This document shows positions 45,356 to 55,571 of a DNA stretch of 64,000 nt, in pieces; within the stretch, counting starts at the first letter, position 1; each line of letters opens with the position of its first letter. Position numbers and translations under genes: made by a program. Below the pieces are notes generated by a model. The model did no database searches and was not told the origin of the DNA. It worked only from the letters and a program-made list of their open reading frames with translations. The stretch is taken from NCBI RefSeq assembly GCF_001540865.1, contig NC_033641.1, forward strand, positions 1,011,139-1,075,138, in the 5' to 3' direction. Origin of the DNA: Ananas comosus (Eukaryota > Streptophyta > Magnoliopsida > Poales > Bromeliaceae).

Positions 45356-45832
45356 TTTTGAGCAATTGCTTATATACCTTTGAAAAGTTTTAAATTTTAT
45401 TATTTATCCTACTTAGAAAGTTAATATAAAGAAAATACTCTTTTAATATTTCAAATTTTTTTAAATATACTACTAGAGTTAGATTTTATTAGTGAGTGGT
45501 TAAGAACAACCATTATTTTGTCAAATTACTATTTTGCCCTTTCAAATATACTATTATATCGTCACTATTTTTTTTTATTTATTCTTTAAGTTAAGAGCAA
45601 AAAAGATATTTTAACTGTTGGTCCTTTTCGGATAGGGGCAAAAAAGATATTTTGATTTTTTTTTAACTTTGGTAGGAATTTAACTTGACCTTAACCTAAT
45701 GTGACTTAATAGGTACCAACAGCGGCATTATTTTTGGATAACCCCGTGATATATGAAGGGTATATTAAAAATAAAAAATAAAAATGTATAAAATATTTTA
45801 AAAATTTTGAGAACTTAATGAGCAATTAATCC
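45356..45832. repeat. Probable foldback element
   Basis: TTTTGAGCAATTGCTTATAT at the left; at the right, inverted, AACTTAATGAGCAATTAATC, with AAAATTTT blocks inside both arms. Ends not exact. Confidence 0.4.
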
Positions 45833-45851
45833 TAATATATATATATATATA

Positions 45852-46081
45852 TATAGAATCCGGCTACTATGCTATTAATAGCACGAACCACTTGGTGCTA
45901 CCAAGTTTTCCGCCGGTAGATCTACCATTTTGATCATTTTCACCCGTTAGATTATACTATTCAACCAACCACCCACTCAACCCTAGGGGGCCTATATCAT
46001 CCTAACCGCAAATCTCTTAATCCAATGGCCAAAAATTTGGTAACACCAATGACTTGGTGCTATTAATAGTATAGTAGCCTA

Positions 46082-46088
<7 letters not shown>
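45852..46088. mobile_element. C-family foldback element 1
   Basis: Ends CCGGCTACTATGCTATTAAT with AGCAC and CTATTAATAGTATAGTAGCC. Interior has the family phrase TCACCCGTTAGATTATACTA and CACTCAACCCTAGGGGG. Flanked by TA runs. Confidence 0.75.
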
Positions 46089-46099
<11 letters not shown>

Positions 46100-46146
<47 letters not shown>

Positions 46147-46690
46147 AGGCTCCTATGCTTTCGAAAGTATGGAGGCTCCGTGCTTGTAAATTGTTTCCAA
46201 TGATGGGACGTCCGATTCGGCGATCGGTTTCGTTAAACATGATCTACACTATTGGAACTATCTAGAAACCAAATTTCATAATTTTTTGACTTCGTTTGCT
46301 TAGTGAACGAGTAGCCTCAAAATGAACGGCTGAAAATAAAAATCTCATAAAAAACAGAGACAAATGACTCAAATTTCAAATCGGAAGTATTGTTCTTACT
46401 CTTGATGTTAAGTAGAATTTTCTATTAAAGTTTCATATAATTTGGATACTTCTATACCGTTGAACTTAAAAACGTGCCACATCGACCGTTAAAATAGTCA
46501 TTTTTGAGACCCTGTGATCGCTTGGTAAATGATGTCGAAAAATTATAAAATTTGGTTTCAAGATAGTTCCAATAGTATAGATTATGCCTAACGGAGCCGA
46601 TCGTCGAATTTGATGTCCTATCATCGAAAACAACTTACAAGTACGGAGGCCTCCGTACTTTCGAAAGTACGGGAGACGTACTATATATAT
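46100..46690. mobile_element. B-family foldback element 2
   Basis: GA tract at 46116-46143, then GCTAGGCTCCTATGCTTTCG with cap word CTTTCGAAAG. Arms of about 190 bp contain ATTTCATAATTTTT and AACGGAGCCGATCGTCGA. The right cap is GTACGGAGGCCTCCGTAC followed by TTTCGAAAG. TA run follows. Confidence 0.8.
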
Positions 46691-47554
46691 ATATATATTA
46701 AAGGTGTCCAAAATATCCGAAATCCCATACCCGACCCGGACCCTATCCGGACCCGAACCGGATCCGAACCGGACCCGATAAAAAATGAATAGTATACGGA
46801 TAAAAAAAATTACCCATTAAAGTTTCGGGTATGGGTCCGGATATTTTATACCCATACCCGATTGGGACCCAACCCGAACCTAACTTTTAAATGGGTAGGG
46901 TCCGGAATAGTTTTCAAATCCGGACCCGGACCCGGACCCGATGAAATATCCGATAGTAAATAAAAAAAAAATAAACTTTTGAAGTTGAAGGATCAATTTT
47001 AATATGACTTATAGATGATGAGTCACTACGTATTTTCATCCTAATGAAACCCTAGCCGTCTCTTTTACTCATTACTTTTTTCTAATTTTTTACACTTTGT
47101 TCTTCTAACTCTTTTTTTCATTTCATTTCCGCAACAATATTCATTTCCAATCAAATCATCATCAGTGTCACATCATCATATCAGCACAATATTCTCTTGA
47201 ATTATTTTATTGGACCGTACAATTATTAGAATGCGCGTTTTTTTATGGTGGGCTTATAGTTTGTCTTATTACTATTTAATGAAGTTTATAAAAAAATATA
47301 TATTTATACGATATCCGACCCGACTAGATCCGATCCATACCGGTCTTGAACGGTAGTAATACGGTAGTCAACTACCCAGACCGCCTTCAAAATAGATCCG
47401 CGTGGCTAATAAAAACTTAGTATCCAGATCCGGAACCCGACCCAAATAAATGGGTAGGTATAACATTTTTTTTGTAACCATTTTCTTTTAGGGTATGTAC
47501 AGTATATTAATTGCCCAGACCCGATCACGGTCCACGACCATCTTTAATATATAT
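46691..47554. mobile_element. hAT-type element (CCGGACCC word)
   Basis: Element 46699-47546 starts TAAAGGTGTCCAAAATATCC and ends inverted ACGACCATCTTTA. 8-bp flanks ATATATAT on both sides (in TA repeats, so weak alone). Dense CCGGACCCG, CCGAACCGGA and GGGTCCGGA words near both ends. No transposase. Confidence 0.65.
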
Positions 47555-47559
47555 TATAT

Positions 47560-47573
47560 TATCTATATTATAT

Positions 47574-47609
<36 letters not shown>

Positions 47610-47860
47610 GTCCGGCTATGTGCTTGTAAAATACCAAACACTTGTGCTGTAAATTTTTTACGTTAGATCCTCTGCCTTTGATATTTTTACCCTTAGATTA
47701 TATATTCAACCAACCCACGCTACTCAACCCTAGGCGCTGGTGCCCCACACATCCTACACCTGCACATTCCTTTAATCCAACTGCGCCGAAAACTTACAAG
47801 CACCAATGACTTTGAACTTTAAAAAACAAGAGCTCAATTATATAATATATATATATATAT
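47560..47860. mobile_element. C-family foldback element 2, in TA repeats
   Basis: TA runs at 47570-47608 and 47840-47890. GTCCGGCTATGTGCTTGTAA at the left; AACCCTAGGCGC and TTGGTGC-like words inside; many small indels compared with copies 1 and 6. Confidence 0.6.
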
Positions 47861-47937
47861 ATATATTATAATAATATATATATAATTAAAATAATATATA
47901 ATATATTATAATATATATAATAAATATATAATATATA

Positions 47938-48482
47938 ATGCTGCTTATACTAAGGTAGCACGGAGCTCCGTGCTACCAAGTTGTTTTCGATATACTGGTT
48001 CCAAATCGACGATCGCTCCGTTAAACTTGATAACCACTATTTAAAAGTATATTGAAACTAAATTTCAGAATTTTCAGACGATCAGTGGCTAGTGATCAAA
48101 GGCCCAAATGAGACAATTTAATGATATATTGATGCATCTGTAAACTTTCACGTGTCAACAATACCCAAATCAAGATAAAATTTTTCTAAGAAAATTCTTT
48201 TACTATTTAGAGTAATAATCAAGTACCTTTTGATCACTTTTTTTTTTTTACTAATAAAGCCTTCTATCATCATATTAATGAGATTTTATTTTCAGCCGTT
48301 ATTTGTAACTACTCGTTAATAGGAATGATACCGAAAAATTAAACAAATATATTTTCAAATCCTTTCAATAGTGTAGATCAAGTTTTAACGGAGCCGACGT
48401 TGATTTGGAAGCAGCATCATTGAAAAAACTTGTAGCACGGCGGCAGTCCGTGCTACCCTGATAATATAGCAGCCTAGCTCCT
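47938..48482. mobile_element. B-family foldback element 3
   Basis: Left cap GGTAGCACGGAGCTCCGTGC with TACC; right GTAGCACGGCGGCAGTCCGT. Arms have ATCGACGATCGCTCCGTTAA and AACGGAGCCGACGTTGATTT. CT run follows at 48483-48538. Confidence 0.7.
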
Positions 48483-48549
48483 CTCTCCTCGATCTCTCTC
48501 TCTCACTTCTTCTCTCTCTCTCTCATCTCTCTCTCTCTATATATAATAT

Positions 48550-48795
48550 AATATTATGAATAGCTGCATACTTATGATAGAAAACGCCTTCTTTTGCTAT
48601 CAAATTTATTAATTCCTTGATGAGCCATGAGGGTTAGGATGATATAGTCATTAGAATTGAGCTGTCCCCTAGGGTTGAATGTTCCCACTGGTTTATAGAT
48701 TTAATCAATTATTCAAATGATAAAAAGGTATGAAAAGGCTAAAAATCTTGATAGTAAAAATCCGTTTGCTAAATAATATCTAGCCTCAACTCTAT
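48550..48795. mobile_element. C-family foldback element 3
   Basis: Opposite orientation to copies 1, 2 and 6: GGGTTAGGATGATATAG, CCCCTAGGGTTGAATG. Ends ATAGCTGCATACTTATGATA and ATAATATCTAGCC. Diverged. Confidence 0.55.
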
Positions 48796-48859
48796 AAATA
48801 GAGAGAGTATATATATAATATAATAATATATAATAATAATATATATATATATAATTGAG

Positions 48860-49451
48860 AAGAGAGAGAGAGAGAGAGAGAGAGACGAAGAGAGAGAGGA
48901 GAGAGAAGAGAGATTCGGTAGGATGCTTATGAAGCACGAGCCTCGTGTCTTTTTTCCAACTTTTTGTTTCAATGTTCGGACATTTCGAATGACGATCGTC
49001 CCGTTAGACTTGATCTAGAGTATTTGAAGTATCTAGAAAATAAATTTTGTGATTTTTCGATATCATTTACCTAGTGATCGAAGTGGCTCAAAATCAACGG
49101 CTGAAAATAAAAATCTTACAAAATATGATGATATGACATTAAAATTTTAGATCAAAGTTATGATCGTGTTTTATATGGTATAAAGAATTTTCTATCAAAA
49201 TTTCATGTGATTTGGATATTTTTCTACACCGTTAAACTTGCAAACGGCTCACTACGGCCGTTAAAATTATTGATTTTGGGCCCCTTCGATCACTAGGCAA
49301 ATAATATCGAAAAATCACAAAATTTATTTTCTAGATACTTCAAATACTCTAGATCAACTCTAACGGAACCGATCGTCAATTCGAAAGTCCGAACATCGAA
49401 AACAATTTGGAAGCACGGAGGGCTCCGTGCTTCCAGAAGCATATCAGCTCA

Positions 49452-49485
<34 letters not shown>
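48860..49485. mobile_element. B-family foldback element 4
   Basis: GA tract, then GATGCTTATGAAGCACGAGC; right cap GAAGCACGGAGGGCTCCGTG with CTTC. The central palindromic arms include ATTTTTCGATATCATTTACC and its inverse. CT then TA runs follow. Confidence 0.75.
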
Positions 49486-49487
<2 letters not shown>

Positions 49488-49489
49488 TA

Positions 49490-50569
49490 TATGTACATAT
49501 AAAAGAGCAAAACAATTAATCTGTGTGTAGTTTATCTATGGGCGTGCGTAACTAACTGTTTCCTAACTTTTGGACGTGCATTATCACATTTTTTGCCACG
49601 TAGCTTCTCACACGCCTACTACTCTCAATGAAAATGCACACCACCAAAACTTTGGCATTTATACAATTATGCAAATATATACCCTCTCAAAAAAAAAATT
49701 ACTTAAATTTTATCAAATAATTTAATAAATTTTATTTTTATAAAAATTATTAATTATACATGCATTTTGATCTATTATATTATATATAATCTAATAATAC
49801 TATAAAACACAAAAAAAAATTAAAGTTAGATTCACTATATTCGTCAATTCTGATTATTAATTATCAAAAATGATTTAAAAAAAAGTAGGTTTCTTCGTGT
49901 TTTGAACTAATACAAAATTATGCGTACGACATGCGATCAAATCCAACGTTTAGTTCATAACTTTGCTCGAGAAGAGAAATCGACTGAACTATTTCATGGA
50001 GTCTAGGGAGTTTATTAACTAAAAGTTTAGGGGTTTGTTTGTGAAATTGTTAAAGTTAAGGTCTCTTTGTACACTTTTCCTCTTAGCCCTTACATGTGTA
50101 GCTATCAATATAAAGTCGGCAACAACATGCTTACCTTTAATTTGAGGTGGACAATTAAAGACCATAACTTATAACAAGTTGACATAATTTTCAAGTTTGA
50201 AAAAGGACCTACTTGAAAAAAAAAAAAGTTTGGGAAAAAAGGACAATTGAATAGTAAAAAGAAGTTGAAGTGAAAATGAAAGGTGTTTACTAAAAAAAAA
50301 ATGTGAAGAATGAGTTTTTGAAATTAAGAAACAACTTAAGTTGCGGTGTTAGGACTTGAATTAAATGAGAGAGACAATTTAGGTTAACCAGATTCGAGGG
50401 CTAAATGTGTGAATGCAATAAATTCGTTAGACGTGTCTCGAATTTTTGGATCTGACCCGTCACATCAAACTTTGAAGATGTGCTATAAGAATTTTTAGTT
50501 TTGATTATCATAAAATTTGCTATTTTTGAAGTAATTAGTACGTCACACGCTAAACGTACCTGGACTGAT
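49490..50569. other. AT-rich gene-free DNA
   Basis: No ORF, repeat family or RNA gene that I can support. Confidence 0.5.
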
Positions 50570-50765
50570 AGTTACAATATTTTTTGGATTGAATTTAATT
50601 TCACTGTTTTACTATTACATCAAAGATGTGTCACTATTTCATCAACTGAATTGGATTGTGAGATTTAATAGCAATAATTTTATAAATTTCATCCAGAAAT
50701 TATAATAAATTCAACTAGAATTATAATAAATAAAAGTTTGAGGACCAAACTGTCACCCACACTAG
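50570..50765. repeat. G-family MITE
   Basis: Shares GAATTGGATTGTGAGATTTA, TATAATAAATAAAAGTTTGA and GGACCAAACTG with 23000-23600 and 57100-57360. Confidence 0.5.
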
Positions 50766-50860
50766 TGCAATCTAGTACATATACATACATTAATTACTCT
50801 TAGGCTATGATTTTGTTTTTTCAAAGATTTTGAGCATGATAATAAAAAAGGAAAGATGTA

Positions 50861-51558
50861 TAAAGATTTGGCTAAATTACATAAAATTTTCCTATTAAAA
50901 TTCGATTTTTCACTTTTTTTCTGTTATTTAAAAACCAACATTTTGCCTCCTTGTAAAATAAAAAATATTCACAGGGGGTATGGTGTGTACTGTGATGATA
51001 AAATAACCATTTTGCCCCTTAGCATTTTCGTCTCTTCCCTCATCTTCCTCAACCGTCGCCTCGATCAGCCGCGGTTCACGCCTCGATCGGCCGCGGTTTC
51101 TCTCTATTTTCTTCTCCACCTGCTTCCCTTCTCCTCCTGCACTCTCGTCGCCCCTCGATTTTGGTGACAGTAGGGAGGAAATTGAGGTTGGCGCGGATGG
51201 AGAGGTAGGCAAGGGCAACAAGGGCGAAGGCGAGGCGGCGGAGGAGGGTGAATTGGTGTTTGTGGCGCGGACGGAGATGTGGACGAGGTCGAGGGCGAGG
51301 GCAAGGCAGTGGAGGAGGGCGAGGCGGCGGCAAGGCGGTGAGGCGGAGGAAGGCGAAGCAACAGGGTAGAGGGCGGATGGGTATTTTTGGCATAAAAAAA
51401 ATTTTATAACGGAACCCTAACGGATCACTAACGGTAGGGGATGAAGTGCACATTTTTTATTTTATAAGGGGGCAAAGTGTAGGTTTTTAAATGACAAAAG
51501 AGAGAAGTAAAACATCGAATTTTGACGGAGGGGTTTTCTGTAATTTAGCCTAAGATTT
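50861..51558. mobile_element. Second Pack-MULE-like element with GC-rich core
   Basis: Left end GGCTAAATTACATAAAATTT at 50870; right end inverted GGCTAAATTACAGAAAACCC, ending at 51550. The arms match for over 130 bp (AAAATTCGAT, TTATTTAAAAACC-ACA-TTTGCC, CCTTGTAAAATAAAAAAT). Flanks TAAAGATTT and TAAGATTT differ by one base of length. The core 51020-51380 is GC-rich and unlike the arms; its minus strand reads LLRRLAFALVALAYLSIRAN, but I do not recognise a source gene. Confidence 0.65.
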
Positions 51559-51611
51559 CATAAATTTTAGCTCTTTCATAATCAAATAGACACCAAACTT
51601 TCAATTTTAAC

Positions 51612-51807
51612 AATTAGATCTTATAACCGACCGTCTCTAGAGCAAGTGGCAAAGGGCTTGGTGGTTGGTACCCGAGACCCAAGTTCGAATTATAGTTGAT
51701 TCACATTTCAAGCTAAGTTTATTTCTAAATAAAATAAACGATTCGACTAGTTAGCATGCTATCTTATCTCATAAAAAAAAAAAAAAAAACAGATAGTAAA
51801 TTAGATC
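51612..51807 (+). mobile_element. tRNA-derived SINE, copy 1
   Basis: Box A-like TCTAGAGCAAGTGGCAAAGG and box B-like AAGTTCGAATT about 40 bp on, then a body ending in 17 A at about 51773-51789. AATTAGATC occurs at 51612-51620 and again at 51799-51807, a plausible 9-bp target duplication. Relative at 61583. Confidence 0.7.
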
Positions 51808-51959
51808 ACTTTCCTTCAATTTAAACTTTGTTATTTCATATGTTTTTTATTGTTTATTTCAACATATTTTCGTAGAATGGTTCAAAACATAATTTTTTTA
51901 TATATTTAATATGTAAAATGAATGATAAAAAAAATAAAGTTCATCTGAGTCTCTATTAT

Positions 51960-52235
51960 TGTTATATATAGAATTAGGCATGGATACTATTAATATGTAA
52001 ACGCTCTTTCTTGTTATTAAGTTTTACCTCTTGGATGAATTGTAGGCGGTTAGCGATTGATATTACGTCCGTTAGATTATAGTGGTTCCCCTAGGTTGAT
52101 GTTGGTTTCCACTGGGTGGTATTTACTCCAAATGCGTTAGGATTAGATGAACAAGAGTGATCATATGGCTAAAAAAACTATTGGGTAGCAACAATGGAAA
52201 TTTTGCTACTATAGTAGCCCAGTCCAACATCATAT
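51960..52235. mobile_element. C-family foldback element 4
   Basis: Reverse orientation; GGATACTATTAATATG at the left, TGCTACTATAGTAGCCC at the right, CCCTAGGTTGATG inside. Diverged by small indels. Confidence 0.55.
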
Positions 52236-52295
52236 CTCTCTCTCTCTCTCTCTCTCTCCTCTTTCTGCTCTTTATCTTCTCTCTCTCTATCTCTC

Positions 52296-52332
<37 letters not shown>

Positions 52333-52890
52333 TGTAGTTACGTCTTGGTCCATGATTATGGAGCATCGGGCGCGCTCCGTGCTTCACACTTTATGTTTCT
52401 CGATGTTCGGAGTTTCGAATCGACTGATCAGGCTCCAGTTAGACTTGATCTAAGAGCTATTTGAGTATCTAGAAAAATAAATTTGCGATTTTTTCGATAT
52501 TATTTGCCTAGTGACGACAGAGCTCAACATCACAGCTGAAAATAAAATCTTACCAAATATGTGATATGACATTAAAATTGGAGTCAAAGTTATTGATCTT
52601 GTTTTACTATGCGTTATAAAGAATTTTCTATTCAAATTTCGATATGCGTTTGATTTTCTACACCGTTAACTTGCAACCGGCTCCCATGCCATTAAAACTT
52701 ATTGATTTTGAGCCCCTTCGATCACTAGGCAAATTATATCGAAAAATCACAAAATTTATTTTTTAGGTACTTCAAATATCTAGTTCATACTCTAACAGAG
52801 CAATTGTCGTTTCGAAAAGTCGACATTCGGAAAACAAATGGAAGCACGGAGGGGCTACGTTTTCTGTAAGCATTACGCCTACTCTTATAC
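52236..52890. mobile_element. CT/TA tract followed by B-family foldback element 5
   Basis: CT run at 52233-52258, TA run at 52298-52326. The cap GCGCGCTCCGTGCTTC is degenerate; the arms contain TTTCGATATTATTTGCCTAG and its inverse near 52725. Confidence 0.65.
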
Positions 52891-52914
52891 TGTATATATT
52901 ATAATATTATATAA

Positions 52915-53534
52915 TAGAGGAGAGAGAAGAGGAGAGAGAGAGAAGAGAGAAGGAGAGAGAGAGAGGATGAGCGAGAAGTGAGCGTACGTTGCTGATCGGA
53001 AGCCGACGGACTTCCGTGCTTCCAAGCTCCATTTTCGAATTTGCGACTTTTCGAAATCTCGATCCGGCTCCGTACTAACTTAAGGAGCTTAGAGTATTTG
53101 ACAAGTAACCTAGAAATAATTTTTATAATTTTCGATTCATTTGCTCCTAAGTGAACGACATTTAGGGGCTCAAATCAACAGCTTGAAAATAAAATTCTTA
53201 ACAAAATGTAAATAAATAAATTAAAGATTTTAATCAAAATATTATCTTGTTTTATATAATAATAAAATTTTCTATCAAATTTTCAGTTATTGGATATTTC
53301 GTATACCGTTAAAATTGCAATACGGCTCCTACGGCCATTGAATTTGTTTGATTTTGAGCTCCATTCGATCACTAGGCGAAATGATATCGAAAAATAATAA
53401 ATTTATTTTTAGGTATTCAATACTACTAGATCAACTCTAACGGAGCGATATGTCTCGATTCGAAGTCCTGAACATCAAACAAATGGAAAGCACGGAAGGC
53501 TTCGTGTTCTTCAAGACATACCAGCCTACTATAT

Positions 53535-53590
<56 letters not shown>
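52915..53590. mobile_element. B-family foldback element 6 between GA and TA tracts
   Basis: GA-rich 52915-52970; cap GGAAGCCGACGGACTTCCGT; right GAAAGCACGGAAGGCTTCGT. TA run at 53531-53588. Many small indels. Confidence 0.65.
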
Positions 53591-53592
<2 letters not shown>

Positions 53593-53802
53593 GTCGCAAG
53601 CTTAATTATCCAAATTGAAAGAACTAAAAAAAAAGATTTGTTTATATATTTTAAGTTTTATTAGATTATTTTAAGTTTTATTAGATTTGAGTAGAGAGAT
53701 TTTTTAACTATTTGATAAAATTTGAAAATCTAATTGCTAAATTTAAAATACCTAAAGTTCAGGAGATCTCGGTGCAATTTTTTTTTAAATAAAGAAAAAT
53801 TA

Positions 53803-54011
53803 GAGTTAATTGCATACAGCTTCTTGTAAACATATCGAATGATAAATATATCACTACAAAGTTTAATTTTTTATTTTTATTCTTACAAAAGTCTAATGAT
53901 GTTAATTTGTTCTGCCAGTTTGTTACCGTTAGAGTAATATTTATTTTTTAATAGCAGATATGTAAATGATATTTTTGCCATTACAAATATGCCCTTTAAA
54001 AAGTCTCAATT
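53803..54011. repeat. One arm of a MULE related to the Pack-MULE at 1172
   Basis: AATTGCATACAGCTTCTTGT, CTTACAAAAGTC, GTTAGAGTAATATTTATTTTTT, ATATTTTTGCCATTACAAAT follow the arm order of 1172-1385 and 60602-60840. The second arm was not found nearby. Confidence 0.5.
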
Positions 54012-54811
54012 ATTAAAAACACTATTGCATAATTTGGAAATAAAAACAAAAACAGAAAGAAAATCATGGCTCATCGCGTTGCTCTTGTGCGGTCCACACG
54101 GAAAACGAAAACAAAAATCACAGCTCACAGCACTGCTCTCACGCGATCCGCGAGATCCCCGTCAGAGAGGTCCACGGTGGACCCCCCTCTCTCTCTCTAG
54201 TTGAGCTCCTGTATTTTTAAAACGAAAATACTATTTTTTTATAAAATATAAATTCTTTTATAAATATTATTATTTTTTTAAAATTAAACGGATGAAAAAC
54301 TAAAAAAACAAATTTTTATGAAAATGTTTTTGTCATTTTTTTTTCCGCACATTTCTGACCAACCAAACACTAACTAAAGAGCTCTTGAAATATTTTTTTT
54401 ACTAAAATTTATTTTTTATACCCTTAAATATAAAATACTTGCTATTCAATAATAGATATATGTATGAAATTTAATATTTTTTGGTAATGAAATTTAATAT
54501 GAAATTAACATTTTTTTTTGAAACTCAAATCAAATTGAAATTAACTGATTTATTTTAAAATATCACATCAAAGTCACATACAAAAAATCCATAGAGGACA
54601 AAGAGCTTACAAGTCAAATCTAAATGAATGACAAAGGCTAAATTAAGTAAATTACTATGGTAATACAAAATGTACCCAATAGTGCACCTAAAGATGTTTA
54701 CTCTCATTATTTTATTTAGTATTATTTCACATTTTAGTTCATGCTACCACTATGTGGGACATTCTAGGGTACCAAGAGCACAACTTTAAAAAAATTCTCC
54801 TTGTACATCCC
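54012..54811. other. AT-rich gene-free DNA
   Basis: A foldback-like edge GAGCTCCTGTATTTTTAAAA at about 54204 without partner. No gene. Confidence 0.45.
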
Positions 54812-55270
54812 AATACTCTTTAACTAACTTTCCCACGTCTCTCAAAAATAAATAAATTAAAAAATAACTAACTTCCACGTTACAATTTTTTTTTTAAATT
54901 ACATTCAAAATATTATTAATAAATCAGTATTATATATATACTTCATAACTAATTTTAAATTTTAAATTAATATAACTAGTTAATAACCTAACAACTAGTT
55001 AAACTTTGAATTTAATGTTAAGATGAAGCGCACACTTATGTAATACTCTTTAACTAACTTTCCCACGTCTCTCAAAAATAAATAAATTAAAAAATAACTA
55101 ACTTCCACGTTAATATTTTTTTTTTAAATTACATTCAAAATATTATTAATAAATCAGTATTATATATATACTTCATAACTAATTTTAAATTTTAAATTAA
55201 TATAACTAGTTAATAACCTAACAACTAGTTAAACTTTGAATTTAATGTTAAGATGAAGCGCACACTTATT
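54812..55270. repeat. Recent tandem duplication, 230-bp period
   Basis: Copies 54812-55040 and 55042-55270 are almost identical (AATACTCTTTAACTAACTTT to AGATGAAGCGCACACTTAT); the clearest difference is at ACGTTACAATTT versus ACGTTAATATTT. Confidence 0.9.
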
Positions 55271-55571
55271 ATAATGAATTATTATGTGAAAGCTTTGCTC
55301 CAACTATATACAATTATATTTAAAATAAAAAATATATACAAATTGTATAAATTATGCTACATACAGCAAGCTGATTTATCAATAATATTTTTAAGATATC
55401 AAAGAACCTGTACACAATTACCATTAATGATGCATTATAATACTGCTACCATATATGATTAAAAATTAAATAAACAAAACAACATTAACTAATTAATTAA
55501 CCACATAATTAATTTATCATTACTCATAATCAATTAACCACCTAAATCAAAAGCTTAATTAACATATCCCC
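55271..55571 (-). other. 3' flank of the P450 gene
   Basis: AT-rich; several AATAAA-type words on the minus strand could serve for polyadenylation. Nothing else. Confidence 0.4.
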
